Assembly (NCBI GenBank): GCA_033791605.1
Contig: JASJGJ010000012.1
Location: forward strand, 1-64,000
Reading direction: 5' to 3'
Origin: Porticoccus sp033791605
GTDB taxonomy: Bacteria > Pseudomonadota > Gammaproteobacteria > Pseudomonadales > Porticoccaceae
Length of the DNA stretch: 64,000 bases
The translations under genes were made by a program, and so were the position numbers. Below are positions 8,515 through 16,868 of this stretch, in pieces. The first letter of the stretch is position 1; every line of letters starts with the position of its first letter. The notes below the pieces were generated by a model. It was not told the origin of the DNA. It saw only the letters and a program-made list of their open reading frames with translations, and did no database searches.

Positions 8515-9723
8515 TCAGCCTTGGAGCATCAGTGCAATTTTGGCAATCAACTGACGTGCCAAAATCGATTTGTTGATTTTTGGTATGGTTTCGGAGCCTT
8601 GCATTTCTACCACGAGAACAGCGTTATCATCACTATTAAAACCAATTGTGCGATCTGATACATCGTTAGCGATCACAAGATCAAGATTTTTTCTTTGTAG
8701 TTTGCCGCGAGCATGGTTTTCTAGGCAGTCTTCTGTGGTAGGTGTTTCAGCGGCAAACCCTACGGTAAAAGGGCGCTGTTGTAGTGCGGCCACAGCGGCA
8801 ACAATATCGGGATTTTTAACCAGTTCTATCGTCATGTTGTCGGCAGATTTTTTGATTTTTTGTTCTGATACCTGCACTGGGCGATAATCGGCTACGGCTG
8901 CAGAGGCAATAAATAATTGGCAGCCATCGGCTTCCGCAAGAGCTGCGTCATACATTTCTCTGGCACTGGTGATGGCAATGGTTTTTACCCGGTCGGGAGG
9001 GGGCAAATTAACGGGACCACTGATAAGCACTGTATCTGCTCCAGCTTCAGCCGCGGCTTCAGCTAAGGCATAACCCATTTTCCCCGAACTGTGATTGCTG
9101 ATATAACGAACGGGGTCAATAGCTTCGCGGGTTGGCCCCGCAGTGATCACAACTTTTTTTCCTGACAAGGAGCCGGTTTCAAATAAATCGGCTGTTAATT
9201 CAGCGATATCATCAGGCTCAATCATACGTCCTGGACCTGTTTCGCCGCAGGCTTGACTGCCTTCTGCCGGGCCAAAAATATGTGTCCCTCGACCACGTAA
9301 ACGTTCAACGTTATGTTGGGTGCTAGCATTGCGCCACATGCCTTGATTCATGGCCGGTGCAATAGCAAGGGGTGATCTGCTTGCGAGGCATAAGGTAGAG
9401 AGAAGATCACTACCTTCGCCGTTAACGAGTTTTGCCATAAAGTCTGCTGACGCCGGAGCGATCAGTATGATGTCAGCCCACCGAGCCAGTTCAATATGAC
9501 CCATCGCGGCTTCAGCTGCGGTGTCTAATAATTCAGTGTGTACAGGGTTGCCAGACAGTGCTTGGAGTGTGAGCGGTGTAATAAAGTCAGTGGCTGCTGG
9601 CGTCATAACAACGCGGACGCAAGCCCCTAAATCTTGCAGACGACGTATAATTTCAGCGCTTTTGTAGGCAGCAATACCACCCGTTACACCGAGCAGTACA
9701 CGCTTATTGGCCAGTGAGGGCAT
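8515..9723 (-). CDS. coaBC: Bifunctional phosphopantothenoylcysteine decarboxylase/synthetase CoaBC
   Basis: Two-domain coenzyme A enzyme (402 residues). The N-terminal flavoprotein decarboxylase domain shows H76 (GHIELARWAD), N126 in the PAMN motif and C159 in the flap QACGETGPGRM, aligning with E. coli H75, N125 and C158. The C-terminal CTP-dependent synthetase domain begins near KKVVITAGPTREAIDPVR. I chose ATG 9723, with AGGAAA eight bases upstream; an in-frame TTG directly before it is not needed. It heads the coaBC-algC-argB-slmA run. The usual dut gene between coaBC and algC is absent. Confidence 0.97.
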   Translation of the reverse strand: MPSLANKRVLLGVTGGIAAYKSAEIIRRLQDLGACVRVVMTPAATDFITPLTLQALSGNPVHTELLDTAAEAAMGHIELARWADIILIAPASADFMAKLVNGEGSDLLSTLCLASRSPLAIAPAMNQGMWRNASTQHNVERLRGRGTHIFGPAEGSQACGETGPGRMIEPDDIAELTADLFETGSLSGKKVVITAGPTREAIDPVRYISNHSSGKMGYALAEAAAEAGADTVLISGPVNLPPPDRVKTIAITSAREMYDAALAEADGCQLFIASAAVADYRPVQVSEQKIKKSADNMTIELVKNPDIVAAVAALQQRPFTVGFAAETPTTEDCLENHARGKLQRKNLDLVIANDVSDRTIGFNSDDNAVLVVEMQGSETIPKINKSILARQLIAKIALMLQG

Positions 9724-9856
9724 CAATAATTTTCCTGAAAATTTGGTCTAGGATGGATAAGATACCATTGCAAAGGGGATTTGCGTAGTCAGTACTTACC
9801 AATGTGAGTGCTGATGATGAGTTATATCGAGAAGTAAATTACACAGGGAGGTGTTT

Positions 9857-10531
9857 ATGGCTATTACTGATTGGCCGGCGTCGGAACGGCCGCGAGAAAA
9901 ACTTTTAGAAAAAGGTGCGAGTGCGTTGTCGGACGCTGAATTGCTGGCAATTTTTCTTCGTACAGGTTGTGCTGGGCGCTCAGCGGTAGATTTGGCACGT
10001 GAATTACTGCAACGTTTTGGTAGTCTTGCCAAAATGTTTTCTGCTGAAAAGAAATCATTTTGTGCTGTGCATGGTCTCGGTGAGGCTAAATATGTGCAGT
10101 TGCAGGCGGTGATGGAATTGGCTGGTCGCCATTTGGGTGAGCAGCTTCGGCGAGAGCATGTTTTCAGTAATCCGGCATCTGTCGGTGAGTTTCTCTTGTC
10201 ACAATTACGTCATTGCCAGCAGGAGGTCTTTGCTGCGTTATTTTTGGATGCGCAACACCGATTAATTGCGTGGGAAAAACTATTTTTTGGCACGATTGAT
10301 AGTGCCAGCGTTCATCCTAGAGAAGTGGTTAGGCAGGCGTTGTATCACAATGCGTCAGCCATTATTTTTTCTCATAACCATCCTTCTGGTGTTGCCGAGC
10401 CGAGTGAATCTGACCGCTTGATAACACAGCGCCTAAAAGAGGCTTTGATGCTGATTGATGTTCGGGTGCTTGATCATGTGATTGTAGGCAGTGGTCACAC
10501 TATTTCAATGGCTGAACGAGGAATGCTTTAG
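9857..10531 (+). CDS. radC: RadC family JAB/MPN domain protein
   Basis: 224-residue protein with a helix-hairpin-helix region (around LRTGCAGRSAVDLA and VHGLGEAKY) and a C-terminal MPN/JAMM domain with the metal motif HNHPSGVAEPSESD. RadC was historically tied to DNA repair, but its biochemical role is unsettled. I chose ATG 9857, five bases after the strong Shine-Dalgarno AGGGAGG; a GTG at 9851 lies inside that sequence. It is divergent from coaBC and followed by rpmB-rpmG, a conserved order. Confidence 0.95.
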   Translation: MAITDWPASERPREKLLEKGASALSDAELLAIFLRTGCAGRSAVDLARELLQRFGSLAKMFSAEKKSFCAVHGLGEAKYVQLQAVMELAGRHLGEQLRREHVFSNPASVGEFLLSQLRHCQQEVFAALFLDAQHRLIAWEKLFFGTIDSASVHPREVVRQALYHNASAIIFSHNHPSGVAEPSESDRLITQRLKEALMLIDVRVLDHVIVGSGHTISMAERGML

Positions 10532-10625
10532 GCGGGTGTAAATGACCTGTGCGTTTAGGGTGAAACATGATGTAAGCCGATAAACTGGAAAATCCCACAA
10601 ACATGGGCAGATTCAGAGAATTTAT

Positions 10626-10654
10626 TTGCTTTGGGGGAGGCCTTCTGGTATAAA
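10626..10654 (+). promoter_or_regulatory. Probable sigma-70 promoter for rpmB-rpmG
   Basis: A -35 hexamer TTGCTT (10626-10631) and a -10 hexamer TATAAA (10649-10654) are separated by 17 bases, upstream of rpmB. This would give a leader of about 125 bases. Assigned by eye only. Confidence 0.5.
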
Positions 10655-10787
10655 ACGCGGCTCTTTGTGGGGGTGCTCTTTTTGAGAGTATTTTAATATT
10701 CGAGAGCGCATAATTTTCGAAAAGCCCACTAACTGAATTCAAAAGTAGTCGCCGGATACGGGTGGCGCCATGATTAGAGGCGAAGCA

Positions 10788-11024
10788 ATGTCTAAAGTAT
10801 GTCAAGTCACCGGCAAAAGACCAATGTCCGGGAATAACGTTTCACACGCTAAAAACAGGACTCGCCGTCGGTTCGAGCCTAACTTGCACTCCCATCGTTT
10901 CTGGATTGAAGAAGAGAAGCGTTTTGTGAAATTGCGTCTTTCTGCCAAGGGAATGCGTATTGTTGATAAGCTGGGCATCCAACAGGTTCTTGTTGATATG
11001 CGCAAGCGTGGCGAAAAGGTTTAA
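10788..11024 (+). CDS. rpmB: 50S ribosomal protein L28
   Basis: 78-residue ribosomal protein beginning MSKVCQVTGKRPMSGNNVSH, the conserved L28 N-terminus, with RRRFEPNLHSHRFW following. The correct start is the ATG at 10788; a longer reading frame from 10770 adds six non-conserved residues. It is followed 11 bases later by rpmG with an AAGGAGAT ribosome site between, the universal rpmB-rpmG pair. Confidence 0.98.
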   Translation: MSKVCQVTGKRPMSGNNVSHAKNRTRRRFEPNLHSHRFWIEEEKRFVKLRLSAKGMRIVDKLGIQQVLVDMRKRGEKV

Positions 11025-11035
11025 GGAGATAGATA

Positions 11036-11203
11036 ATGGCTAAATCGAATCGCGATAAAATTAAATTAGTTTCTAGTGCTGGCACCGGACACTATTATAC
11101 AACCACTAAAAACAAGCGTACTCAGCCTGAAAAGCTGGAGTTCAGCAAGTATGACCCAGTGGTTCGTAAGCACGTTCCTTATAAAGAAGCTAAAATCAAG
11201 TAA
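11036..11203 (+). CDS. rpmG: 50S ribosomal protein L33
   Basis: 55-residue ribosomal protein translating as MAKSNRDKIKLVSSAGTGHY onward, with the conserved YTTTKNKRTQPEKLE and YDPVVRKHVPYKEAKIK. It lacks the paired zinc-binding cysteines, so it is the zinc-independent (C-) form. A strong Shine-Dalgarno AAGGAGAT lies just upstream, between rpmB and this gene. Confidence 0.97.
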   Translation: MAKSNRDKIKLVSSAGTGHYYTTTKNKRTQPEKLEFSKYDPVVRKHVPYKEAKIK

Positions 11204-11246
11204 GCTTTTTTACTGAGCGAAAGCTCAGACATAGGGCGTTCTGTAT

Positions 11247-11277
11247 AAAAAACCTCGATTTTTTCGGGGTTTTTTTG
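11247..11277 (+). terminator. Rho-independent terminator after rpmG
   Basis: Hairpin CCTCGA / TCGGGG with a T-rich loop, flanked by an A-run upstream and seven T downstream. It may also act on the convergent exbD-like transcript. Confidence 0.85.
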
Positions 11278-11312
11278 TGCGTGTGTTGATAGAAATTGAG
11301 TTGGATGCTGTT

Positions 11313-11738
11313 CTATGGAGGCGTAGTCAAAGCGATATCGGCTACGCCAGCCTCGCGGGCTTGGTCGGAGACAAGAATAAAAGTGTCCGTTTTTGATTTA
11401 GGGTGGGCTTCAATAATCACTTTTACCTTTGGGTTTTCGGCATGCGCACGCTCTACATTTGCCCGTACGGACCTCACATCAATGTGGCGACCTTGAATAA
11501 AGATGTCATTGGTTTCCGTAATATTGAAAACAATGTTTCGGTTTTTTGTTTGCTCCTCTAGCGGAGTGTCACTGATGGGGGGGCGGTTTAGGTTAATGCC
11601 GGACTCTTTGGCAAAGGATGCCGTCACAATGAAGAAAATGAGCATGATAAAAACCACATCCAGCATGGGAGTCATATCAATTTCTGCACTGCTGGAGTCG
11701 CCATCGTTTTCTGTTGTGCGTTTTCTTCCCAAAGCCAT
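11313..11738 (-). CDS. ExbD/TolR family biopolymer transport protein
   Basis: 141-residue inner-membrane protein with one N-terminal transmembrane helix. The helix includes the proton-channel aspartate in DMTPMLDVVFIMLIFFIV (residues about 21-38) and is followed by a periplasmic domain. ExbD proteins work with ExbB as a proton-driven motor for TonB. No exbB, tonB or tolQ lies beside it here, so it is an orphan locus. It is divergent from mutM and followed by the rpmG terminator. ExbD is favoured over TolR from the MALGRKR start and length. Confidence 0.85.
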   Translation of the reverse strand: MALGRKRTTENDGDSSSAEIDMTPMLDVVFIMLIFFIVTASFAKESGINLNRPPISDTPLEEQTKNRNIVFNITETNDIFIQGRHIDVRSVRANVERAHAENPKVKVIIEAHPKSKTDTFILVSDQAREAGVADIALTTPP

Positions 11739-11860
11739 TAATTGTTTTCCTGCTGGTATGTAGGTTGTTGGTGGGATTGTAGTGAGGGTTGCCGCGAGTA
11801 TACAACAGCCCTAGTATGCCAGACACATAGTGACGAGTGGCCTTTACTTAGGAGTAGGCA

Positions 11861-12673
11861 ATGCCGGAATTACCAGAGGTTGTTGTCACCCTGAACGGGG
11901 TGCTTCCTCACATACAAGGAAAGAAAACATCCTCCGTTGTAGTGCGAAACTCCAGGCTGCGTTGGCCAGTGCCAGATAACCTACCCGAATTGATGTGTGG
12001 GCAGTTGCTGGTGTCAGGACGGCAGCGGGCAAAGTATATGTTGTTCCAGTTTCCACAGGGACACTTAATGATTCACCTGGGCATGTCTGGCAACCTTCGC
12101 ATTGTGCGAAAAGGAGAGCCACCGGCTAAGCATGATCATGTAGATATCAGCTTTGGTGAAGTCGTGCTACGTTTTACAGACCCGCGTCGATTTGGTTCTG
12201 TATTGTGGCTCGAGGGTGAACCAGAGCAGCATCGATTATTACAGCATCTGGGGCCTGAACCTTTTGACTCGTCAGTTGATGGCAAGTATTTGTTTCGCTT
12301 GTCTCGAGGTAAAACTACCTCAGTAAAACAATTTTTGATGGACAATCAAATGGTGGTGGGGGTGGGAAACATCTACGCCAATGAGTCATTATTTCTCAGT
12401 GGTATTAGGCCAAAGAAGGCTGCTGGCCGGATTTCCCTTAAATGTTATGAGAGGCTGTCCAGCAACGTCAAAATGGTTTTAAAGAGAGCGATAGAGCAAG
12501 GAGGCACCACACTGAAGGACTTTGTGGGTAATGAGGGTAAACCAGGTTACTTCAAGCAACAATTATTTGTTTATGGCAGAGGTGGCGAGGCCTGTTTGAA
12601 CTGTCAAGCGTTGTTAAAGGAAATAAAGTTGGGCCAGCGTTCTACGGTGTATTGTTCCGTTTGCCAAAAATAG
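11861..12673 (+). CDS. mutM: Formamidopyrimidine-DNA glycosylase MutM
   Basis: Base-excision repair enzyme that removes 8-oxoguanine and formamidopyrimidines and has AP-lyase activity. The N-terminal catalytic proline and glutamate are present (MPELPEV), along with the conserved lysine in GRQRAKYML, the H2TH segment VGNIYANESLFLSGI and a C-terminal CxxC...CxxC zinc finger. Length 270 is normal. Residue 8 is valine where most MutM proteins have glutamate (PEVE), an unusual but non-catalytic position. An AGGAG site lies upstream. Confidence 0.95.
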   Translation: MPELPEVVVTLNGVLPHIQGKKTSSVVVRNSRLRWPVPDNLPELMCGQLLVSGRQRAKYMLFQFPQGHLMIHLGMSGNLRIVRKGEPPAKHDHVDISFGEVVLRFTDPRRFGSVLWLEGEPEQHRLLQHLGPEPFDSSVDGKYLFRLSRGKTTSVKQFLMDNQMVVGVGNIYANESLFLSGIRPKKAAGRISLKCYERLSSNVKMVLKRAIEQGGTTLKDFVGNEGKPGYFKQQLFVYGRGGEACLNCQALLKEIKLGQRSTVYCSVCQK

Positions 12674-12690
12674 CGGGTTTCCACTAGTGA

Positions 12691-13173
12691 TTAATCTTGA
12701 ATAAATTTTTTCGCTAAAGCATCTCTGACACAGGGTGGTACAAAGGCATTAATGTCACCGCCCAGAGAACCGATTTCTTTCACCAGGGAAGATGAAATAT
12801 AAGAGAGCTTTTCTGAGGGGGTAAGAAAGATACTTTCTACATCAGGCGAGAGTGCCCGATTCATGTTGGCCAGCTGAAATTCATACTCAAAATCTGATAC
12901 GGCGCGTAGGCCCCGGAGTATTGCATCAGCATTGTGGTCTTTGACAAAATTAACCAATAGGTAGTCGAAGCCCAATACCTCGATATTATCGAGATGGGAC
13001 AAAGCATTTTCGGCTAAGCCGATACGCTCTTCAAGATTAAATAGCGGTTCTTTCTTTTTACTGCTAGCAATAGCAACAATAACGTGATGGAAAAGACGGC
13101 TGGCTCGTTCTACTAAGTCAACGTGGCCATTAGTGATAGGGTCAAAGGTCCCAGGATACACAATTGTTTTCAC
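12691..13173 (-). CDS. coaD: Phosphopantetheine adenylyltransferase
   Basis: Penultimate coenzyme A enzyme, transferring AMP from ATP to 4'-phosphopantetheine. It shows the nucleotidyltransferase motif GTFDPITNGH near the N-terminus and YISSSLVKEI near residue 130. I chose GTG 13173, which yields 160 residues and starts at the conserved KTIVYPGTFDP; a frame open to 13233 adds 20 residues not seen in the family and would touch rsmD. It is probably cotranscribed with rsmD, a common pairing. Confidence 0.95.
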   Translation of the reverse strand: MKTIVYPGTFDPITNGHVDLVERASRLFHHVIVAIASSKKKEPLFNLEERIGLAENALSHLDNIEVLGFDYLLVNFVKDHNADAILRGLRAVSDFEYEFQLANMNRALSPDVESIFLTPSEKLSYISSSLVKEIGSLGGDINAFVPPCVRDALAKKFIQD

Positions 13174-13229
13174 GTTAGTTCTTCGCTCAATGTAGGGGGG
13201 TGGCATGGTATATGTTTTACCTTCTTGGC

Positions 13230-13844
13230 TCAATCACACCGATATAAGCGGTATGTCACCTGACCAGATGTTTTCTCTCGAAGGGGAATCCAGGAGGTCG
13301 GTGTTACCGGCGTGGAATGTTGGCTATCAGTTTCAATGTAAATATAGGCGTTATTGGCAAGAAGGCCATGCTGCTGTAACAAATCGCAGCAAGGCTGTAG
13401 CAATTCAGTGGCAAAGGGGGGGTCGAGAAAGACTACATCAAAAAGTTTTGTGGACTTCAGTCTGGAGGGTTTAGTGTTGTTTAGCCAATCGAGCGCATCA
13501 ATTTGAACAATATCGGCGTTGTCAGCGTGTAGTTGAGTACAACTTTGGTGTAAAAGTGTAATGGCTGCACGATTTTTTTCGATCAATGTGGCGCTTAATG
13601 CTCCTCTGGAGAGAGCTTCAATACCCAGAGCGCCAGAGCCAGCAAAGAGGTCTAGACAATGTGCTCCAGATATCACCGGTGCAAGCCAGTTAAACAGGGT
13701 TTCCCTGATTCGGTCTCCTGTGGGTCGTAGGCCTTCAGCGTTGGCAAAGCTCAGTTTCTGGCCTCGCCATTTTCCCCCGATAATACGAAGCTGGTTTTGA
13801 GGTGATTTTTTTGAGGTGGATGTTGATTTATAAGGGCGTTTCAA
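13230..13844 (-). CDS. rsmD: 16S rRNA (guanine966-N2)-methyltransferase RsmD
   Basis: 204-residue SAM methyltransferase modifying G966 of 16S rRNA. It shows LRIIGGKWRG, RPTGDRIRETLFNWL, motif I DLFAGSGALGIEALSRGA and the catalytic motif DPPF. The start is a TTG at 13844 preceded by GGAAGAG about nine bases upstream; there is no nearby in-frame ATG. It is divergent from ftsY, the standard arrangement, and upstream of coaD. Confidence 0.95.
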   Translation of the reverse strand: MKRPYKSTSTSKKSPQNQLRIIGGKWRGQKLSFANAEGLRPTGDRIRETLFNWLAPVISGAHCLDLFAGSGALGIEALSRGALSATLIEKNRAAITLLHQSCTQLHADNADIVQIDALDWLNNTKPSRLKSTKLFDVVFLDPPFATELLQPCCDLLQQHGLLANNAYIYIETDSQHSTPVTPTSWIPLREKTSGQVTYRLYRCD

Positions 13845-13903
13845 AGCGTTTTTCTCTTCCTAAAGTGATAGCATACACCGCCAGTTTCCAGTGAGAAAAC
13901 AGG

Positions 13904-15031
13904 ATGTCTGAGTCAGATTCAAAGAATACCGAAAATAGTGCTCCAGAGGTGGAACAAAAGCTGGGGAATGAGCCAGATATAAAGCGCTCGTTTTTGCAGC
14001 GATTTCGTCGTCAAAAGCCTGTGGATATTACCGTGGACGTCTCAGGAGACGCGAATGTTCAGGACCTGCCTGGTCAAGAGCAGGAAATCATCGAACCACC
14101 TATTGCTGAGCAAAAGGAAACCATACGGTCGCGGTTTCGCCGTGCATTATCAAAAACGGGTCGTAGCTTTGGTAATTTATTTTTGGGTGAACGGGAAATC
14201 GATGATGAGCTTCTAGAGGAGCTGGAAACACTGTTATTGTTGGCTGATGTGGGCATTGAATCCACTGTGGAAATCATTCAGGATTTGGCTGATCGGGTAA
14301 AACGTCGAGAATTAGCAGATAGTCGTGCTCTGTTTGTAGCGTTGCAAAATGCTATGGTCGACAAGCTCAGGCACTGTGAACAGCCTTTGGTCCTCGGTGG
14401 TCAGAAAGGCCCGTTTGTTATTCTGGTTGTGGGTGTTAATGGCGTAGGTAAAACCACCACCATTGGCAAGCTGGCTAAATATTATCAGGATCAGGGTAAG
14501 TCGGTTATGTTGGCGGCGGGAGATACTTTTAGAGCCGCGGCAGTAGAGCAACTACAATCCTGGGGTGGGCGCAATAATGTCCCGGTTGTTGCCCAGCACA
14601 CCGGTGCCGATAGTGCCTCGGTGATTTTTGATGCCATCGAGTCTGCCCAGTCTCGTCATATCGATATTCTGATAGCAGATACAGCCGGGCGGTTACACAC
14701 TAAAAGTAATTTGATGGAAGAGTTGAAGAAAGTTAAGCGGGTCATGACTAAGCTGGATGATTCGGCGCCTCATGAAGTGCTGTTGGTGTTAGATGCGGGC
14801 ACCGGACAAAATGCTGTAAATCAAATGCAGGAATTTAATGAGACGGTTGCTGTGACGGGTGTAGTATTGACGAAGCTTGATGGTACCGCCAAGGGTGGCA
14901 TTGTCTTTTCTCTGTGTAAGCGTTTTGGTATTCCTGTGCGTTTTGTGGGTTTGGGGGAAAGCGTTGAAGATCTACAGCCCTTTAGTGCACGAGAGTACGT
15001 CCATGCTTTATTTGACAATGGTAGTAAGTGA
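13904..15031 (+). CDS. ftsY: Signal recognition particle receptor FtsY
   Basis: SRP-family GTPase that docks ribosome-SRP complexes at the membrane. It has an acidic, unconserved A domain (1-75), the N domain from about residue 78, then the G domain: P-loop GVNGVGKT at 177-184, DTAGR at 259-263 and TKLDG at 323-327. At 375 residues it is shorter than E. coli FtsY because of a shorter acidic region. It is followed by ftsE and ftsX. Confidence 0.97.
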   Translation: MSESDSKNTENSAPEVEQKLGNEPDIKRSFLQRFRRQKPVDITVDVSGDANVQDLPGQEQEIIEPPIAEQKETIRSRFRRALSKTGRSFGNLFLGEREIDDELLEELETLLLLADVGIESTVEIIQDLADRVKRRELADSRALFVALQNAMVDKLRHCEQPLVLGGQKGPFVILVVGVNGVGKTTTIGKLAKYYQDQGKSVMLAAGDTFRAAAVEQLQSWGGRNNVPVVAQHTGADSASVIFDAIESAQSRHIDILIADTAGRLHTKSNLMEELKKVKRVMTKLDDSAPHEVLLVLDAGTGQNAVNQMQEFNETVAVTGVVLTKLDGTAKGGIVFSLCKRFGIPVRFVGLGESVEDLQPFSAREYVHALFDNGSK

Positions 15032-15071
15032 CGATGGCCTCAAGTAATGACGATGAAACTATCTGAACCCT

Positions 15072-15749
15072 ATGATTCAGTTTGATAAGGTCAGCAAGCG
15101 TTATCCTAACGGCTATGAGGCCTTAAATGGTTTGAGCCTGGAGCTTGGTGCCGGTGAAATGGCTTTTTTGATTGGTCATTCTGGTGCTGGGAAAAGTACT
15201 TTGCTGAAGCTCATCATGCTGATGGAGAGGCCAACCCACGGCCAATTGTTAGTCAACGGTAAAAATCTAAATCGTCTTCATCGTAGCCAAATACCCTACT
15301 ACCGTCGCAATGTTGGAGTTGTGTTCCAAAATCACCAGTTACTCTTTGATCGCAGTGCTTTTGATAATGTTGCGCTTCCTTTGCTGGTGTCTGGTTATCA
15401 GCCAAGGGAGGTCGGGCGCAGGGTGCGGGCTGCCTTGGATAAAGTGGGTTTGCTCGATAAAGAGAAAATGAATCCTATTGCCTTGTCTGGCGGTGAGCAA
15501 CAGCGCTTGGGTATAGCTCGTGCTGTGGTTCATAAGCCACGAATTTTATTAGCGGATGAACCTACTGGAAACCTTGACCCAGAATTGTCTGCAGAAATTA
15601 TGGATTTATTTCGTCAGTTCCGCGAGGTGGGCGTTACGGTGTTGATTGCAACCCATGATGTGGATTTGATCTCTCGTATGGGTGTGCGTCGGTTACAACT
15701 ACAGCAGGGTAGACTGATACAGGATGGGGTGCCCGAACATGAAGCGTAA
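15072..15749 (+). CDS. ftsE: Cell division ATP-binding protein FtsE
   Basis: 225-residue ABC ATPase of the FtsEX complex that activates periplasmic peptidoglycan hydrolases at the septum. Walker A is GHSGAGKST (about 35-43), the signature is LSGGEQQRLGIARA, Walker B is ILLADEPTGNLD and the H-loop is ATHDVDL. It lies 40 bases after ftsY and overlaps the start of ftsX. Confidence 0.97.
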   Translation: MIQFDKVSKRYPNGYEALNGLSLELGAGEMAFLIGHSGAGKSTLLKLIMLMERPTHGQLLVNGKNLNRLHRSQIPYYRRNVGVVFQNHQLLFDRSAFDNVALPLLVSGYQPREVGRRVRAALDKVGLLDKEKMNPIALSGGEQQRLGIARAVVHKPRILLADEPTGNLDPELSAEIMDLFRQFREVGVTVLIATHDVDLISRMGVRRLQLQQGRLIQDGVPEHEA

Positions 15750-16767
15750 TCGTCGCCGGAAACCTGAGAAAAATAGTTCTACTAGTAAAACCCCTGTTAG
15801 GGAGCGGCGCCGAGGTGCATCAGACGGCCGGGCAGTTTTTCTGGATAAATTAAGAAGTTATTTACAAAACCACTGGCAATTATTTTTTAATACATTTCAG
15901 CGTTTAGCCGCTGAGCCTGTTCAGACCTTGATGACATCTCTTGTTGTGGCGATAGCCTTGGGGTTGCCCGCAGCTCTGTATGTGGGTGTTATAAATCTGC
16001 AGCAATTGGGTAGCCGTGTGGAAACCATTTCCCAAATGACGGTGTTTCTCAAGACGGACAGTACCCAAGCAGCCATAGATCAGCTGCAAAAAAAATTAGT
16101 ATCTGATGTTGATATTGCTAAGGTTGACTATATTTCTCGACAACAAGCGCTGGAAGAGTTTCGCTCTCTTTCGGGTTTTGGCAATGTGCTGGACATGTTG
16201 GATGAAAACCCCCTACCGCCAGTCTTTATTGTGCAGGCGGGGGCACGCTTTCAAAATGATCTGGCCGCTAGCGAGACATTGGTGGCTAAGTTGCAAGGTA
16301 TGGCACTCGTGGATGATGTCATGCTAGATATGAAATGGATGCAACGATTGCAAGCTATGTTAGAGGTGGGGGAGAGGCTTGCCTTCTCTCTGGGGTTGGC
16401 TTTAGCCTTGGGCGTTTTGCTGATTATAGGTAATACAATTCGACTTGCCATTGAGAATCGTCGCGATGAAATTGTTGTGGTCAAGCTTGTCGGCGGTACC
16501 AATGCTTACGTCCGGCGCCCATTTCTCTATACGGGTATTTGGTATGGGGTTATCGGAGGCATGTTGGCTTGGGTGTTGGTCGCTCTGGGGCTTCAATGGA
16601 TATCGGGTCCTGTGGAGCGCCTAGCAGAGCTTTATCAGAGTTTTTTTCATCTGATCGGGCTGGGTTTTGTTGGTTTGGTTGCTCTGCTGTTGATTGGGGC
16701 TGGTTTAGGGCTGTTGGGTGCTTGGTTGGCCGTTGCAAGGCACCTTTCCAGCATTGAACCAAAGTAA
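15739..16767 (+). CDS. ftsX: Cell division protein FtsX
   Basis: FtsX permease-like partner of FtsE with four predicted transmembrane helices (about residues 48-70, 213-235, 264-285, 303-330) and a periplasmic loop between the first two. A basic cytoplasmic N-terminus (KRNRRRKPEK) precedes helix 1. I preferred ATG 15739, which overlaps ftsE by 11 bases and has a GGGG stretch upstream; an in-frame ATG at 15724 is possible. The overlap suggests coupled translation. Confidence 0.95.
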   Translation: MKRNRRRKPEKNSSTSKTPVRERRRGASDGRAVFLDKLRSYLQNHWQLFFNTFQRLAAEPVQTLMTSLVVAIALGLPAALYVGVINLQQLGSRVETISQMTVFLKTDSTQAAIDQLQKKLVSDVDIAKVDYISRQQALEEFRSLSGFGNVLDMLDENPLPPVFIVQAGARFQNDLAASETLVAKLQGMALVDDVMLDMKWMQRLQAMLEVGERLAFSLGLALALGVLLIIGNTIRLAIENRRDEIVVVKLVGGTNAYVRRPFLYTGIWYGVIGGMLAWVLVALGLQWISGPVERLAELYQSFFHLIGLGFVGLVALLLIGAGLGLLGAWLAVARHLSSIEPK

Positions 16768-16868
16768 CATTGATTGATCTGAAACAACCGGTTATAGCAA
16801 CTTATTCAGGCTCTAGCAATCTAACGTCAAGCTGGTAAAATGTGTGTCCTTGAAATTTTGAGGTTGAT

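Noticed and set aside
13174..13233. 20-residue N-terminal extension of CoaD
   Set aside because: It precedes the conserved KTIVYPGTFDP start, has no family support and would overlap the rsmD end; the GTG at 13173 gives the normal length.
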